A DNA stretch of 64,000 bases from NCBI GenBank assembly GCA_916048095.2, contig OU696588.1, positions 7,591,501-7,655,500 of the forward strand. The letters run 5' to 3'. Source of the DNA: Sacculina carcini (Eukaryota > Arthropoda > Thecostraca > Sacculinidae). How positions within the stretch are numbered: the stretch's first letter is position 1; the number at the start of each line of letters is the position of its first letter. This document shows, piece by piece, positions 11,872 through 24,059 of the stretch. The notes under the pieces were generated by a model. It saw only the letters and a list, made by a program, of their open reading frames with translations, did not search any database and was not told where the DNA came from. The translations under genes were made by a program, and so were the position numbers.

Positions 11872-13548
11872 GTAAGTAAAGTAAAGTAAATTGCTTTATT
11901 GTACTCCAATAAGTTGGCTTTTCAGTACAATTTCAATCAGTCAATGCATATATATATACATATCTATGTATATATATGTATATATATATATATATACAAG
12001 CACTCTCACTGACAAATAATTACCCATATACGCATACTTACACGGTATGTATATATGACATCAAATGACACTTGCAGGTAAACATATTTACACACTCACA
12101 CATACACACAAACATAAGCATATGTATGTGTGTGTGCTTGTGTTAGTTTATGTGTATGCATGCATGTTGGCATATGCGCGTGTGTAAGGGCGTAATTGCG
12201 TGTATGTGTGTGTGGGCGTATATGTGTGCATGAACGGATATTTATATGCAAATATGTTAATTCACGTGTAGGTATGTTCTTACTAGTTGTTCTTACTAGT
12301 TGTCTTCGCAGGAATGAGTCAGAGGCTCGTGACTCCCGCCTTCCAGTTGTCATATGTCTTCTTAAACAGTTGTGTCGTTGGCTGGTGTACTATGTCGTTT
12401 GGCTACCTATTCCATCTATCTACTGCTCTATTTGGGAAACTATATTTTTGGATGTCCTTATTAATCCTGCGTTTTTGTAGGCCAAAACTGTGATTCCTAT
12501 TAGATTTTGAGAATTGAAACAGCTTCTGAATTTCCATTTTATCCTTCCCCGTAAGACATCTATAAACTGAGATTAAATCCCCTCTAACTCTCCTTTCTTC
12601 TAGCGTTGTCAAACCTAACTTTTTTAGTCTGTCGAAATATGTCAAATGTTTGATGCTTCCTAAAATTTTTGTGGCTGATTTCTGTATCTTCTCCAGTTTT
12701 TTAATATGTTTTTGTAAATGTGGACTCCAAACAATTTCTGCGTATTCCAATGTTGGCTGAATGGTGGGAGTAATCAATTTCGCTAGTATTCCCTCATCAA
12801 TGTACGAAAATGCTGCTTTTATGTTCGCTATCTTGTTATTCGGTTTCTTGACTATATTTGAAATGTGACTTTCTGGTGAAAGGCTGCTGTGAACTATTAT
12901 TCCGAGGTCTTTCTCTTTGAAGACGTCCTTTAGCTCAATATCTTTTAACTTGTACCTCCAGAAAGGCCGTCCTTGCCCTCTTCCAAAGCGTATAATATGA
13001 CATTTTTCGACATTTATTGGCATTTGCCATTTTGTACTCCAGCTTGATAGTTCTTCCAAACCTTTTTGCAATGTCTGACAATCTTCTATGCAGGACACAT
13101 TTGTTTTTAGTTTAATATCATCTGCGAACAAGTTCATATACACGTCACTCGGAACGGTTTTTTCAATATCATTAATATATATCATGAAGAATATTGGTGC
13201 GAGCACAGTGCCCTGAGGCACACCACTTTTCACTTTCCGCCAAGACGAGAAATGTCCTCTGAGACATGTTCTCATTCGTCTATTTTTCAAAAAGTCTCCA
13301 ATCCATGTTTCCAGTTCCTCGTTGATCCCTCCGATGGTCCTCAACTTTTGGAGTAATTTATCGTGAGGGACCTTGTCGAATGCTTTTTCAAAATCTATGT
13401 AAACAGAATCTGTCCACTGTCCTCTTTCCTGTATATTCTCAGTAATACGACTGTAAAAACTGACAAGATTTGCTGCTGTAGATCTATTACTTCTATATCC
13501 GAATTGACTTTGAGTAATATAGTCCGGCAGCCAAAGTGATTTTTGTCT
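11872..13548 (-). mobile_element. CR1-like LINE, 3' part
   Basis: The minus-strand RT frame runs from about 13545 down to 12290. Seen in order are FGYRSNRSTAANLV, the YIDFEKAFDKVPHDKLL block, GVPQGTVLAPIFFMIYINDI, the catalytic FADD near 13115, the thumb, and a C-terminal FPNRAVDRWNR block followed by LPND-like and FKKTYDNWKAGVTSL segments with one stop between them. The 3' UTR ends in a (TAAAG)-type tail, read on the plus strand as GTAAAGTAAAGTAAATTGC near 11880. The 5' half lies at 18528-19450. The element was split by the Academ-like transposon at 13549-18527. A (TA)n tract lies at about 11946-11996. Confidence 0.8.
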
Positions 13549-13838
13549 AACCTTGCAGTAGAGGTCCCATGAAGGGGTTCGATGGATTTGGTACCCCCAG
13601 ACATTGTAGAATCCAAAATCAGAGGGCACCAAGCTGGCACCTTTGGGCGTTTTCTGAAAATCGTTGATTCTTATGGTGCCCGGTACCCCCCTTCATCGCG
13701 ATATGAGAAAAACGATAATATTCATATCTTCACCAATATAGCTGATATAAATACAATTTTGGTATCAAATTGTATGTTTTCAGACATGAGGAATCCAATG
13801 GACACATTATTGTCATGGTCTGAAATAGTCTTCATAGC

Positions 13839-15459
13839 TGTAACAAAACTGAAGAGACTAAAATATATTACAGACAGGCGCGCGTGGGCATCACTGCCCC
13901 ACGCGCGCCTACAAGACGTCACACCACCATCGCACCACGAACAAGTCTGTCCGCTCACACCGTGTCACACGGGAGCACACACGGACACACACACACACAC
14001 AGTCCTCACCCGCCGCAACAACCAATCAGCGGCGAGCCGGTCATTCACTCGCCGCTGCGGGGCATGTACAATTCACAAACGCATACACACACACACACAC
14101 CGAAACAACTGCACACACACACATCGAAACAACTGCACACACACAGCGAAACAACTAGACACACTCGCTCACACACTCTCGCACGCAATATACAATTCAA
14201 CTATACACGATCACACATAGACACACTAACACGTTCACGCACTCACAATCTTTCACACACACACTCTCTCTCTCACTACACACGATTACACCACACCTCC
14301 ACCCGTTTTTAAAGAAACATAAATCAACAAAAAACCGCGAACCAAGCAAACCAGGAAAAATGAACCAATAACCAAAATCTAATTAGACGACGGCCTCCAC
14401 CAGATGCACACACCTTGGTTGCGGCGAAACACAACACGTCAGGTCCCAGCGTCCACCACGCTCCCGCCTCCGACCGTGCTCTTCAGTGCTCCGCCGCAGC
14501 ATGCCGTCCTCTTCATCACCGGCTGCCGCGACAGGGCACAACACTTCGACCCCAGCACCCACTATGCTACCGTCGACTCTAGTGCTCTTCAGCACCCTGC
14601 CGCAAACAGCCGGGACGTCGCCGCTCACACAGGCCACGCCGTCGCTCGTCATGTTTTCCTTCCGGCTTCAGCAGCCCCTCTCTGTCACCTGCCGTCCAGC
14701 ACCAGCATCCTCCACGAGCGATCGTCGCCTCCACCGACAATCCTGTAGTTGCTCGGCAACGTGCCTTACACCAGTGCAGGCGAGACGACCAGCATCCCTC
14801 GGCCACAGCTCCTCAGCTGCCTCCCGCCGGCATCATGCTGCACTGCCGTCCCCCTGCACACCAACCTGACACGCCACCGAGCACCTCCACCGCTGTTCTC
14901 CGCTGGTAGGCCGCTACTGATGCTGGAAGGCACCATCTCCGCTGCTGAAGCCGGGTCGCAGACAAAAATATTTCCAAAACAAAAAGGCCGAAATAGCTTG
15001 TAACAAAACTGAAGAGACTAAAATATATTACAGACAGGCGCGCGTGGGCATCACTGCCCCACGCGCGCCTACAAGACGTCACACCACCATCGCACCACGA
15101 ACAAGACTGTCCGCTCACACCGTGTCACACGGGAGCACACACGGGGACACACACACACACACAGTCCTCACCCGCCGCAACAACCAATCAGCGGCGAGCC
15201 GGTCATTCACTCGCCGCTGCGGGGCATGGACAATTCACAAACGCATACACACACACATACACCGAAACAACTGCACACACACACACACACCGAAACAACT
15301 GCACACACACCGAAACAACTAGACACACTCGCTCACACACTCTCGCACGCAATATACAATTCAACTATACACGATCACACATAGACACACTAACACGTTC
15401 ACGCACTCACAATCTTTCACAAACACACTCTCTCTCTCACTACACACGATTACACCACA
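13839..15459 (+). mobile_element. Small LTR-bounded (TRIM-like) element, copy A
   Basis: Two direct repeats of about 457 and 461 bp (13839-14295 and 14999-15459), starting TGTAAC and ending CACCACA, flank a GC-rich internal region of about 700 bp. Both outer ends carry the 5-bp duplication ATAGC (13834-13838 and 15460-15464). TG...CA ends plus a 5-bp duplication fit an LTR retroelement reduced to a miniature. The insertion lies inside the left inverted repeat of the Academ-like element, whose right repeat preserves the unoccupied site near 18234. The two terminal repeats are nearly identical, so it looks young. It carries no recognisable protein gene. Confidence 0.75.
13877..13909. repeat. 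33-nt GC-rich hairpin in the terminal repeat
   Basis: GGCGCGCGTGGG pairs with CCCACGCGCGCC around a TCAC loop, with one bulged C. It recurs at 15037-15069, 62218-62250 and 63305-63337, once in each terminal repeat, near the TGTAAC end. It may act in RNA structure or termination; the function is unknown. Confidence 0.8.
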
Positions 15460-15719
15460 ATAGCCAAACATCGTTATTCTACCCCAAAACACCAAATAAA
15501 AATATTATTTTTTCTGAATTATATATTTGATCTGATTTATGATGACATTATTGGTATTATTATTGGTGACAAAATCCATAGAGACTATAAAGGATCTAAA
15601 AAATAATAAACTATATCTAAAGTCTAAGAAGCTTTGTTTCCATCATCGTCGTCATCATCATTTTCGACAACTGTTCTAGTGTGCTCATTGCAGCAATCCA
15701 ATCCACCTTCACAACTGCA

Positions 15720-18021
15720 AAATATTGTGCATATAAGCAAGCATCTGATGAAAGTAAGACAACAAAACTCTGGGTAGATAACCTGCTCAAACCTGTCCTG
15801 CTGATGATGTTGTTTTGTCGAGCTGAGAAGGAAGCAGATTGGGCACTTCATTTGTATGCTGTAGAACACGATTCCCTACTTTATTTCTGCGCGCCACCCA
15901 AATTATGCCCACTATGGGCTATATTACCTTCGCTCAATTACAGCAATGCCACCAGACCTCTTGGAGAGATTCATGAAAGGAGAGCATGTCACCCGTCATA
16001 CCCCAGGTGTATGGAACGGAATGAGGACGGACATGATGATCGAGACAACGTTCATGCGATATGGAAAAGGACCCAATGGTAATATTGCATCACACTCAAG
16101 CCAAACACGCTGAAAACCTGGGCCTTAAGTCTCCATACTTGTAGTGTACTAGCCAAAGACGTCTGTGATATGACCTCACATGACCAACATCAACACCTTC
16201 ACAAGGAAGAGATGAAAGCTCGGATGGCATCAGATGCTGTGGACCGCAAGAAGATCAGAGAGAAATTACAAGGTTCTATTGATCCACTTGATCGATCCTC
16301 ACACTCACATGGTGATCTTGTCCACGTTGTGAGCGGTAGAATAACAACTGACCCAACAGTGAACGTTCATGAATCAGTATCAATAGGAACGGAGATGTTG
16401 AAGCAATATGAAAGCACATGGCCTGACGGTTTCCATGATACGCTTCCCCAGACAGTGCATACACTAGCAATCATCAAGAAGCACATCCAAGATGGCAAAA
16501 CGAAGGTACATGACACCAATTTGATAATTTCACGCATCATTGGTCTGCATGCTTCTGGTCGAGAGATGATCCTAAATGAGGTTCTGATGTATGAACTGTC
16601 ACGGATTCATACTTCGATGTTCACCGACAATGGCGAGATGAGATTAGCAAAAAATAAATCAACACTCAAAAACTTGCTGAAAGTTTAGATAACTGGACGA
16701 TCTGCACCCAAAGCGAACATTGTGATCATTGATGGCTCAGCTGTATTGTGGTTGATTCACTGGCCAACACAAGGAACAGTCAAAGACTTCATTGACAATG
16801 TTGTATCATACGTAACAAACCAAGATGAAAGAGGCTGACGTGTACCTGATATTTGACCGATACGAAACTTATAGCACCAAAGGAGTCACTCGTACTGCAA
16901 GAGGGAAGGAGGCAAGCAGACACCACCAGTTGTCGCTGTCAACACAACTGCCTTCTCAGAAAGTGGTGCTGACAGTATCATACAATAAAGTACAGCTCAT
17001 TGCTCTGATTGTAGACGCACTACAGACACATAAAGACCGCATAGGATTAACCAATCACATACTAGTTGTCACAGGGCCAGATCCAGTACCAGTAGAAATA
17101 AGCCATGGCATGACCATCCATCGAGCAGATCTGCGCAACACTCAGGAAGAGGCTGTTGTCATTATAATACACCAGCTATTGTGAATTCTTGACAGCACAA
17201 GAGAGGGCAACAACAGTATCAGCGTCATTTCAGATGACACTGATGTGTTCGTCTTGTTGGTCAACTTTTATCATGAACGAAACCTCACTTGTAATTTGAC
17301 GATGGAAGCTACATCCAAAGAAAGGAAGTCCATTGGCATACAGGCAACTGCACATCGCCATAAAGACATCGCTGGCCAGCTGTTAGTTGGCCATGCATTG
17401 TCGGGTTGCGACACAGTAGCTCAGTTATGGGGCATCGGAAAAACCAAGGTTGTGAAAGTTCTTCAGGCAGGTCATCAGTTGTTAGAACCTGGGAATACGA
17501 CTGTCGCACTAGCTGATGTAATCCAAGAGTCCACCACATTCATAGCTGCTTGCTATGGGCATGTAGAAGCCGTGACGATGACCGATGTACGATTCAATAT
17601 GTGGAAAGTGAAAACAGCAAATGCAAACATTGTTTCTGCACCAAGGTTCATGTCTCTCCCTCCGACCAATGGATCGTTCCATCAGAATGTTCCAAGAGCC
17701 CACTTGCAGTTCTGTATTTGGAAGCATGCTGCGGAACCAAACCCACCAGAGATTGATCCGACCATGCATGGATGGCACCGAGATACCGTCAACAAAACGC
17801 TACAACCCACTATGCTTCCGCCCAATACCTCTGCGGCACCTAAGGCCATTCTCAAACTGATCAAATGCACCTGTGAAAACTGCAAGTCAGTCAGATGCTC
17901 TTGCTCTTCTACAATGCTTCCATGCACAATATTTTGCAGTTGTGAAGGTGGATTGGATTGCTGCAATGAGCACACTAGAACAGTTGTCGAAAATGATGAT
18001 GACGACGATGATGGAAACTAA
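15720..18021 (+). pseudogene. Academ-like XPG/FEN-type nuclease gene, decayed
   Basis: The coding pieces share one order. About 15720-16160 encodes a KLWVDNLLKPVLLMMLFCRA region. 16170-16688 encodes a region with EVDRKKIREKL-like and RIIGLHASGREM blocks. Near 16725 IIDGSAVLWL occurs, then DVYLIFDRY (16830), EEAV (17148), SDDTDVFVLLV (17230), SGCDTVAQLWGIGKTKV (17400) and a Cys-rich tail. DGS, FDR, E-x-A, DTD and GCD...GIGK follow the order of FEN1/XPG metal-binding acids and the helix-hairpin-helix. The usual EEAD is EEAV, losing one acid. Stops near 16686 and 17182 and a frame change near 16820 make it inactive. The last coding segment lies in the right inverted repeat. Confidence 0.65.
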
Positions 18022-18527
18022 GCTTCTTAGACTTTAGATATTGTTTATTATTTTTAGATCATTTATACAGTCTCTATGGTGTTTGTCACCAACGTTTCTG
18101 ATGTTCATATAATGTCTAATATCCCTATTGTACTGATTTTCAGTTAAATGCATCATAAATCAGATCAAATATATAATTCAGAAAAAAATAATGTTTGTAT
18201 TTGGTGTTTTGGGGTAGAATGATGATGTTTGGCTATGAAGTATATTTCAGATCGTGACAATAATGTGTCCATTGGATTCCTCATGTCTGAAAACATACAA
18301 TTTGATACCAAAATTGTATTTATATCAGCTTTATTGGTGAAGATATGAATATTTTCGTTTTTCGCATATCGCGAAAAGGGGGGGGGGGGATACCGGGTTC
18401 CATAAAAATCAACGATTTTCAGAAAACGCCCAAAGGTGCCAGCTTGGCACCCTCTGGTTTTGGATTCTACAATGTCTGGGGGTACCAAATCCATCGAAAC
18501 CCTCCATGGGACCTCTACTGCAAGGTT

Positions 18528-19450
18528 GGCTCACACTTCCACCGGACTAATAATTTGGCTGCTTCCAGATAATTGACCCAATGTTTTTGTATAATTTTTT
18601 CCATAATTTTGCATGCGACACTTGTCAGCGAGATCGGTCTATAATTTTTCGGATCTTCATCGTTGCCCTTTTTAAGCAGCGGTGTAACGCTGGCTTCTTT
18701 CCATAGTGTTGGCAATTTGCCATTTCTCATTGAGTTTTCCATAATTATTTTCAAAGGCTTGCATAGTGTTTCGGCGCATTCTTTCAGCACATAGCTCGCT
18801 ATGTCATCAGGTCCGCTCGATTTGTATCTATGCAGCGACTCCATTTCTTTTTGCACTTGATATTCGGTAATCACAATCGCCTCCATTTCTCTAGACGGTG
18901 AATACTCTCCTTCCATTGTGCAGTCTAGTTCATCTGTGAATACCGATTCGAAATGCTCGTTTAAAATCTCACATATATCATCATCAGTCGTATATCTTTG
19001 TCCATTCACCGCTATACATTGAATTTTGTAATATATTTTGGTACGGCTGTTGATATAGCCGTGAAACAATTTCGGTTCAACCTTGTACTTTTCCAGTAGG
19101 TCATTTTCATATTGTTTCTGTGCTTCTCTTCTGACCTTTGTATAGTTGTTTCTACTCTTTTTGTATCTCTCGTAACTGTCAGAATCTAATATTTTTCTGT
19201 AGTTCTTCCATAGCTTATTTTTTTCTCTTTTCGCCTCCATGGAAGTTTTGTTGAACCATTGCTTTTTTTCTTCGTATGTTTCTTGATCGGCACATACGTT
19301 CTCACTGCAGCATCGTATATACGACAAAAGGCGTTATACTGCACATCAATGTCCCCTTCCAATGCTTCTTCCCAATTTATATTTCTGAAATACTCATTCA
19401 ACTTTTTGTAGTTTCCTTTTTTATAGTCCAAGAAGTGCATCTGTGCTACT
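18528..19450 (-). mobile_element. CR1-like LINE, 5' part of the copy continued at 11872-13548
   Basis: The minus-strand frame encodes the region between endonuclease and RT (FLDYKKGNYKKLNEYFRNIN, AVRTYVPIKK) and the RT N-terminal half (NEHFESVFTDEL, KSSGPDDIASYVLKE, NYRPISLTSVACKIMEKI). It stops at the right end of the Academ-like transposon near 18530, and the RT continues on that transposon's far side. The 5' end is truncated at about 19450 near a TG microsatellite; no endonuclease is present. One frame change lies near 19270. Confidence 0.75.
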
Positions 19451-19587
19451 CCATGTATATGACTGTGGATGTTTGTGTGCGTATGTGTGAGTGTATGCAT
19501 TAATGGATTTTGATTCAAGAAATGTAAACTCACGTGCATGGATGGATGATGGTACATGGATGGTTGAGTATGCTTGTGCGTGTATGA

Positions 19588-19589
19588 GG

Positions 19590-19657
<68 letters not shown>

Positions 19658-19691
19658 TGGTGTGTATGTGTGTGTGTGTGTGTGTGTGTGT
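19588..19691. repeat. TG microsatellite
   Basis: About 100 bp of nearly pure (TG)n between the minus-strand CR1-like LINE and the plus-strand L2-like LINE. Confidence 0.95.
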
Positions 19692-19749
19692 TGCTTGTTC
19701 CCTTCTGTTCTACCATTATCCTCTCCGTGCTCAACCTCATCTGTTTTTA

Positions 19750-22700
19750 ACTCTTTTGCTTTAGTAACCATCTCTGACCGCAGAGCTATTTTAAGGCATG
19801 TTAAAATCCATTCTTCATCTCTCGATCCCATTGATCTTTCCAGGATTCCTCACTCTATTGAGCTGCTTCTTCCTTTCTTATCTAACTTCATCAATGCTTC
19901 TTTCACTCATGGGGAATTTCTTGCATCTAAAACTGCCAGTATTTTCCCTATACTTGAGAAATCTGATCTGGATGATAACACGCTTTCTAACTATCGACCA
20001 ATCTCTAAAATTCATTTGCTGTCTAAGGTTCTTGAAATGGCTGCCTACATACAGCTATCTGAATATCTTGAATCTAACAATTTGTTTCTTCCTGAGCGGT
20101 CTGGCTTCCGTCACTCTCACTCTACAGAAACTTCTCTAATTTTTCTCTATGACTCTATTCTCAAACCTACTCTCTCTGGTAATGATGTTCTACTTATACA
20201 ACTTGACTTCTCTGCTGCATTTGACACTGTTAATCATCTGCTTCTTATTGATACTCTGTTAGATTTAGGCATTAGCGGCACATCTCTCTCTTTCTTTCGC
20301 TCTTATCTTTCTGATAGATCTCAATACGTCTCTACCTCTTCCGATTCTTGTAGTGAGGCTTGACCACTAACTTGTGGTGTCCCTCAAGGCTCTGTCTTAG
20401 GCCCTCTCCTCTTCAATATCTATCTAACCTCTGTATGGAAAGTGCTTCGTCGTCACGATGTGTCATTTCAAATATTCGCTGACGACATTCAAATCCTTCT
20501 CTCGTCCGTGTCTATTTATCACTCTTCAGTCAGTTCTATTATATCTGATATTGAAAGTTGGGCGTTCACACGGCATCTCAAACTTAATCCTGATAAGACT
20601 AAGTATATTCTCTTTCCATCTTCTAATAGTACTACTTCTCTTAGTATACCTCTATCCTACTCTGTACGTAGTGATGCAAAAAAAACCGTTTTTTTTGGTT
20701 GCGGTTTTTTTTGCAAAAAAAAACATGTTTTTTTAGGTTTTTTTTGGGTTTTTTTGGGGTTTTTTAGAATTAGCCCCAATTGTCATCGGATGTTAGATTT
20801 TAGTACATAGAAATGAGTTCAATTGATGTTTTGTACATCTTTACGTGTCTTATTTCAAAGATAATTTGATAATAGTATAAAAAACAAGAATATTTATCAA
20901 TAAATACCTCAGGAGACTGTTTGAAAGTGCATCCGGGTCCGGTGGTTTAGGTTTTTTTCATTGATAAAACCCATGTTTTTAAAGATGGTTTTAATTATGT
21001 GGATATTTGAAATAATTTGTCAGCATAACAAAACAAATTCATTGAATAATCCTGTTTTTTTTAAAAGAAACCATGTTTTTTATGAAAAAATGCAATGATG
21101 TTTTTCAAACTGGTTTTAATTTCGTTTTATTAATGTAAAGGTCCAGAAAATGTTGGCAGCAGAACAAGACAAGCTAATTGGTTGGTCAAGTGTTTTTTTT
21201 GACAAACGTTCATTTAAACTAACGCTTTTTTAATGAAACAATGTTTTCTAAAACAGTATCTATGTAAGATAGATTTGATTGATGTACGTTCAAATAACTT
21301 TTGTATAGCAAGTAGCCTGCTGGTACGTATAAGCGGCTGGTTAAACCACTTATTTTAAACTGTTCTTTTGAACCATGTTTTTTTCAAAATATATTTTTTG
21401 GAAAAACTTTTTTCGTAGATGTAGAGATTGGGAAAAAAATTGGCGGCAGATCAAGGAAAGTTTAACCAAATTAACTGGTTTTTTTTATTAGTAACCTGTT
21501 TTTAAAACTGGTTTTATGGATGATGGTTTCTTTAATGTAGTTATTTGTGTTCAAATACTTTTTTGTACATCAAATATATTTCCTCAGTTGTTTTTTTTTC
21601 CTACACGAAATTTTTTTCCGTTTTTCTGGTCCGTTGCCACTGCGACCCGCTTTTATTCGTAGTCTCATTAGGGACACTAAGTTTATGTGCATATTTGTAG
21701 TAATTGTGTAAATATTTGCATTGTTTGTACTTTTATATTTGCAAATAATTGATCTGTTGAATGAAATGATGAAACTTATTATAATCAACGTAGTTCATTT
21801 CTGGTAGGAAAAAGGTAATATGTAAGAAACAATAATAAATTATGCCACCTGTTGTTTTTTAAAACAGTTTCACATTTTAGCATAAGAAACGGTTCTCAAA
21901 CCCTGCTTTCTTACACAATGATTAACTCAATAATTGAATGCAAAACTGTACTGTACATAGAAGTGCCGCACAGTACCGTGCAAACAATGATATTAGGCCT
22001 TTCAGACTCATTATAACAATTATATTGTGCATATTTAATGATAATTCAATTTGATAGGGTCACTAATAGCATGAATAACCCATGTGTTGATGAAAATAAT
22101 TCATTTAACATCCCAAATATATCATTTCCATAATTTGAATTCTTTGCATGACTCTTCAAAAAAAACCAAAAAGAACGTGTTTTTTTTGGTCGCGGTTTTT
22201 TTTGGCAAAAAAAACGGTTTTTTTTTAAAAAAACCGTCGGTTTTTTTTGAGGTCGCATCTCTATCTGTACGTAGTCTTGGTATCATACTCGATAACTCTC
22301 TTTCTTTTGATCCACACATCTCTGACATTATTAGGTGCTGTAACTTCCAACTAAGGCGTATATATTCCATTCGTAGATATATAACTATCTCTGCTGCCTT
22401 TAAGTTAGCTAATTCATTCATCTTTAGCAAAATTCAGTATTGCTGTTCTCTTCTACTATCTCTCAACCACCGCCAGCTTAGGAAACTTCAACCTACTATT
22501 AATAAGGCCTGTCGTATGATATTTAATCTTCCTTCGGGTTCTCATGTCTCTTCTTCTTTACAAAAACTGAGGTTACTTCCCATTAAGGCTCTTATTGAGT
22601 ATCGTATTTGTTAAATTATTCATTCAGCTCTTCATCTTCGTAAGCCTGCGTATCTGTTTGACCTTCTGTCATATAAAACCTCATCTCTTTCTCTTAGGTC

Positions 22701-22960
22701 TTCTAACGATCCTTTTCTACTAGTTGAACCTTCCTTTCCTTCTAGGCATTCTCACTACAATCGTTGTTTCTCTATCTGAGGACATCTTATCTACAATAGG
22801 CTTTCTCCCTCAATACGCTCAATCAAATCCCTATCTATTTTCAAAAAACATACTAAAAATTTCTTTCTAAGTCATATTACTGTCTTAATAATATTGTATA
22901 TATTAGTACTGATTATAAGGTCTGATTGTTTCCTAATTCTGTCTTCTATGTGTATGTGAT
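19750..22960 (+). pseudogene. L2 LINE reverse transcriptase, interrupted
   Basis: Seen in order are NYRPISKIHLLSKVLE, the GFRHSHSTETSL block, LDFSAAFDTVNHLLL, a stop at about 20360, GVPQGSVLGPLLFNIYL, the catalytic FADD near 20475, LNPDKTKYILF, and, beyond the hAT insert, RSLGIILDNSLSFDPHIS and the C-terminal region, with further stops after about 22610. Chemistry is target-primed reverse transcription. The insert splits the frame at 20669, directly after SYSV. Confidence 0.8.
20669..22263 (+). mobile_element. Non-autonomous hAT transposon, copy 2
   Basis: The TAGTGATGC left end and the right end, inward TAGAGATGC, are flanked by perfect 8-bp duplications TCTGTACG (20661-20668 and 22264-22271). 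The host LINE frame reads straight through the site once the element and one duplication are set aside, which proves the boundaries. 1595 bp, noncoding, same body as copies 1 and 3. Confidence 0.93.
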
Positions 22961-23526
22961 TCATGCGTGTGTTTTCCGTTCTTGTGTATGTATGTTTCTC
23001 CATTGTATGCTGTCTGTGTTTTGTTGTGTTGAGCTCTGTTATCTGTGTTTGTGTGTATGTTGTGTTGTGTTCTCTGTCTATTTGTTTGAGTGTATGTCAT
23101 TGTGGTTTGTCAGAGTGGTTTGTATTTGTGTGTCTATTGTGTTGTGATTTGTCAATCTGAGTGTATGTAGTTGTATGCCTTCTGTGTTGTCTTAATGTGT
23201 TGTATGTTATATTGTCTTCTGTGCTGTATGTCTGCTGTGCTATCTTATTCAATATGTATGTGCGTGTGTATTTTTGTGTTTTAGGTATGTGAACGTGAGT
23301 GTATGTTTGTGTTTGTGCGTATATGTACTTATCTGTTTTGTGTGTGTGTGTGTGTGTGTATGTAGGTGAGTGTGTGTGTTCGTGATTGTGTATGTGTATG
23401 ACTCTTGTGCTTGAGTATGTATGTGTGTGTGTGTGAGCGCTTTTGAGACCCTCGGGTGAAAAGCGCGATATAAATGTCTTACTGTAATGTAATGTAATGT
23501 GACTGGGGTTGTGTGTGAGTGTGCAT

Positions 23527-23756
23527 GTATATGTAAAGGCTGCGGCGGAGCACTGAAGAGCACAGTCGAGGCGGGAGCGTGGTGGACGCTGGGGCCTGAC
23601 GTGTTGTGCTTCGCCGCAGCCATGGTGTGGTGGAGGCCGTCGTCGAGTTAGGTTTTTTATTGGTTAATTTTTGTTTTGCGTTTCTTATTGTATGCTCTTT
23701 AGTTCATGTTTCTTTATAAACAGGTGGAGGTGTGGTGTGATCGTGACGCCACACGT
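23527..23756 (-). mobile_element. Fragment of the TRIM-like element family
   Basis: The GC-rich segment (GCTGCGGCGGAGCACTGAAG to the CGTCGTCGAGTTAGG block and on to AGGTGGAGGTGTGGTG) aligns with 62735-62960 on the same orientation, that is, the internal region plus the start of one terminal repeat. It lacks the rest of the element. Confidence 0.7.
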
Positions 23757-24059
23757 GTGTGTGATGGTTAGGCTCAAACTTTTGGAAGCGATTTAAATAA
23801 CAACAATGCGCCCAAAAATCAACGTGTAATTGCAGGAAAATGGTGTTCTCCCCACCCAAAGACCCCCATCAAGCAGTGAGCTGGACGCGCCCATGCGCGA
23901 GGTGCCACAAACGGCGGAGCGCAGTTGCGTGAGCCATAGGTGTCATCGACCATAGGTGCGAATTTCGCACACCGCGCGCATACACGAGGCGTGAAAATAA
24001 CACATACAATTGACGTCCTATATAAACACACAATCGACAACAAACAAACGGCATTTAGT

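Larger units (their letters stand above)
13549..18527 (+). mobile_element. Academ-like DNA transposon with about 560-bp inverted repeats
   Basis: The ends AACCTTGCAGTAGAGGTCCC (left) and the reverse complement at the right are near-identical. Homology continues inward for about 290 bp to 13838 and 18240. It resumes past a small inserted element, from 15465 to about 15720 on the left and 18235 down to about 17930 on the right. The total inverted repeat is about 560 bp and includes the 3' coding end of the nuclease gene. The element sits inside a CR1-like LINE. Flanks GTCT and GGCT may be a 4-bp duplication with one mismatch, which is not firm. The superfamily call rests on the XPG-type nuclease, known from Academ transposons. 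TIR length is unusual and the assignment is an inference. Confidence 0.6.
19700..23508 (+). mobile_element. L2-clade LINE, split by hAT copy 2
   Basis: RT coding runs from about 19750 to 20670 and resumes at 22264 after the hAT insertion. The 3' end has the L2 signature: GAGCGCTTTTGAGA and AAAGCGCGATATAAATG near 23437-23480, followed by a (TGTAA)n tail ending about 23505. The 5' end is truncated. Without the 1.6 kb hAT insert it is about 2.2 kb long. A TG-rich 3' UTR lies at 22930-23430. Confidence 0.82.

Noticed and set aside
12403-13632. A single 409-codon minus-strand gene starting at 13632
   Set aside because: The first 28 or so residues are read from the inverted repeat of the Academ-like transposon; the LINE RT itself begins near 13545.
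14383-15003. Pro/Ser/Thr-rich open frames on both strands, and the counterparts at 62366-62920
   Set aside because: They lie in the GC-rich internal region of the TRIM-like element. All frames are open because of base composition, and none has a recognisable domain.
15624-15869. Minus-strand frame with an Asp run
   Set aside because: It is the inverted-repeat copy of the nuclease gene's 3' end at 17930-18021, not a separate gene.
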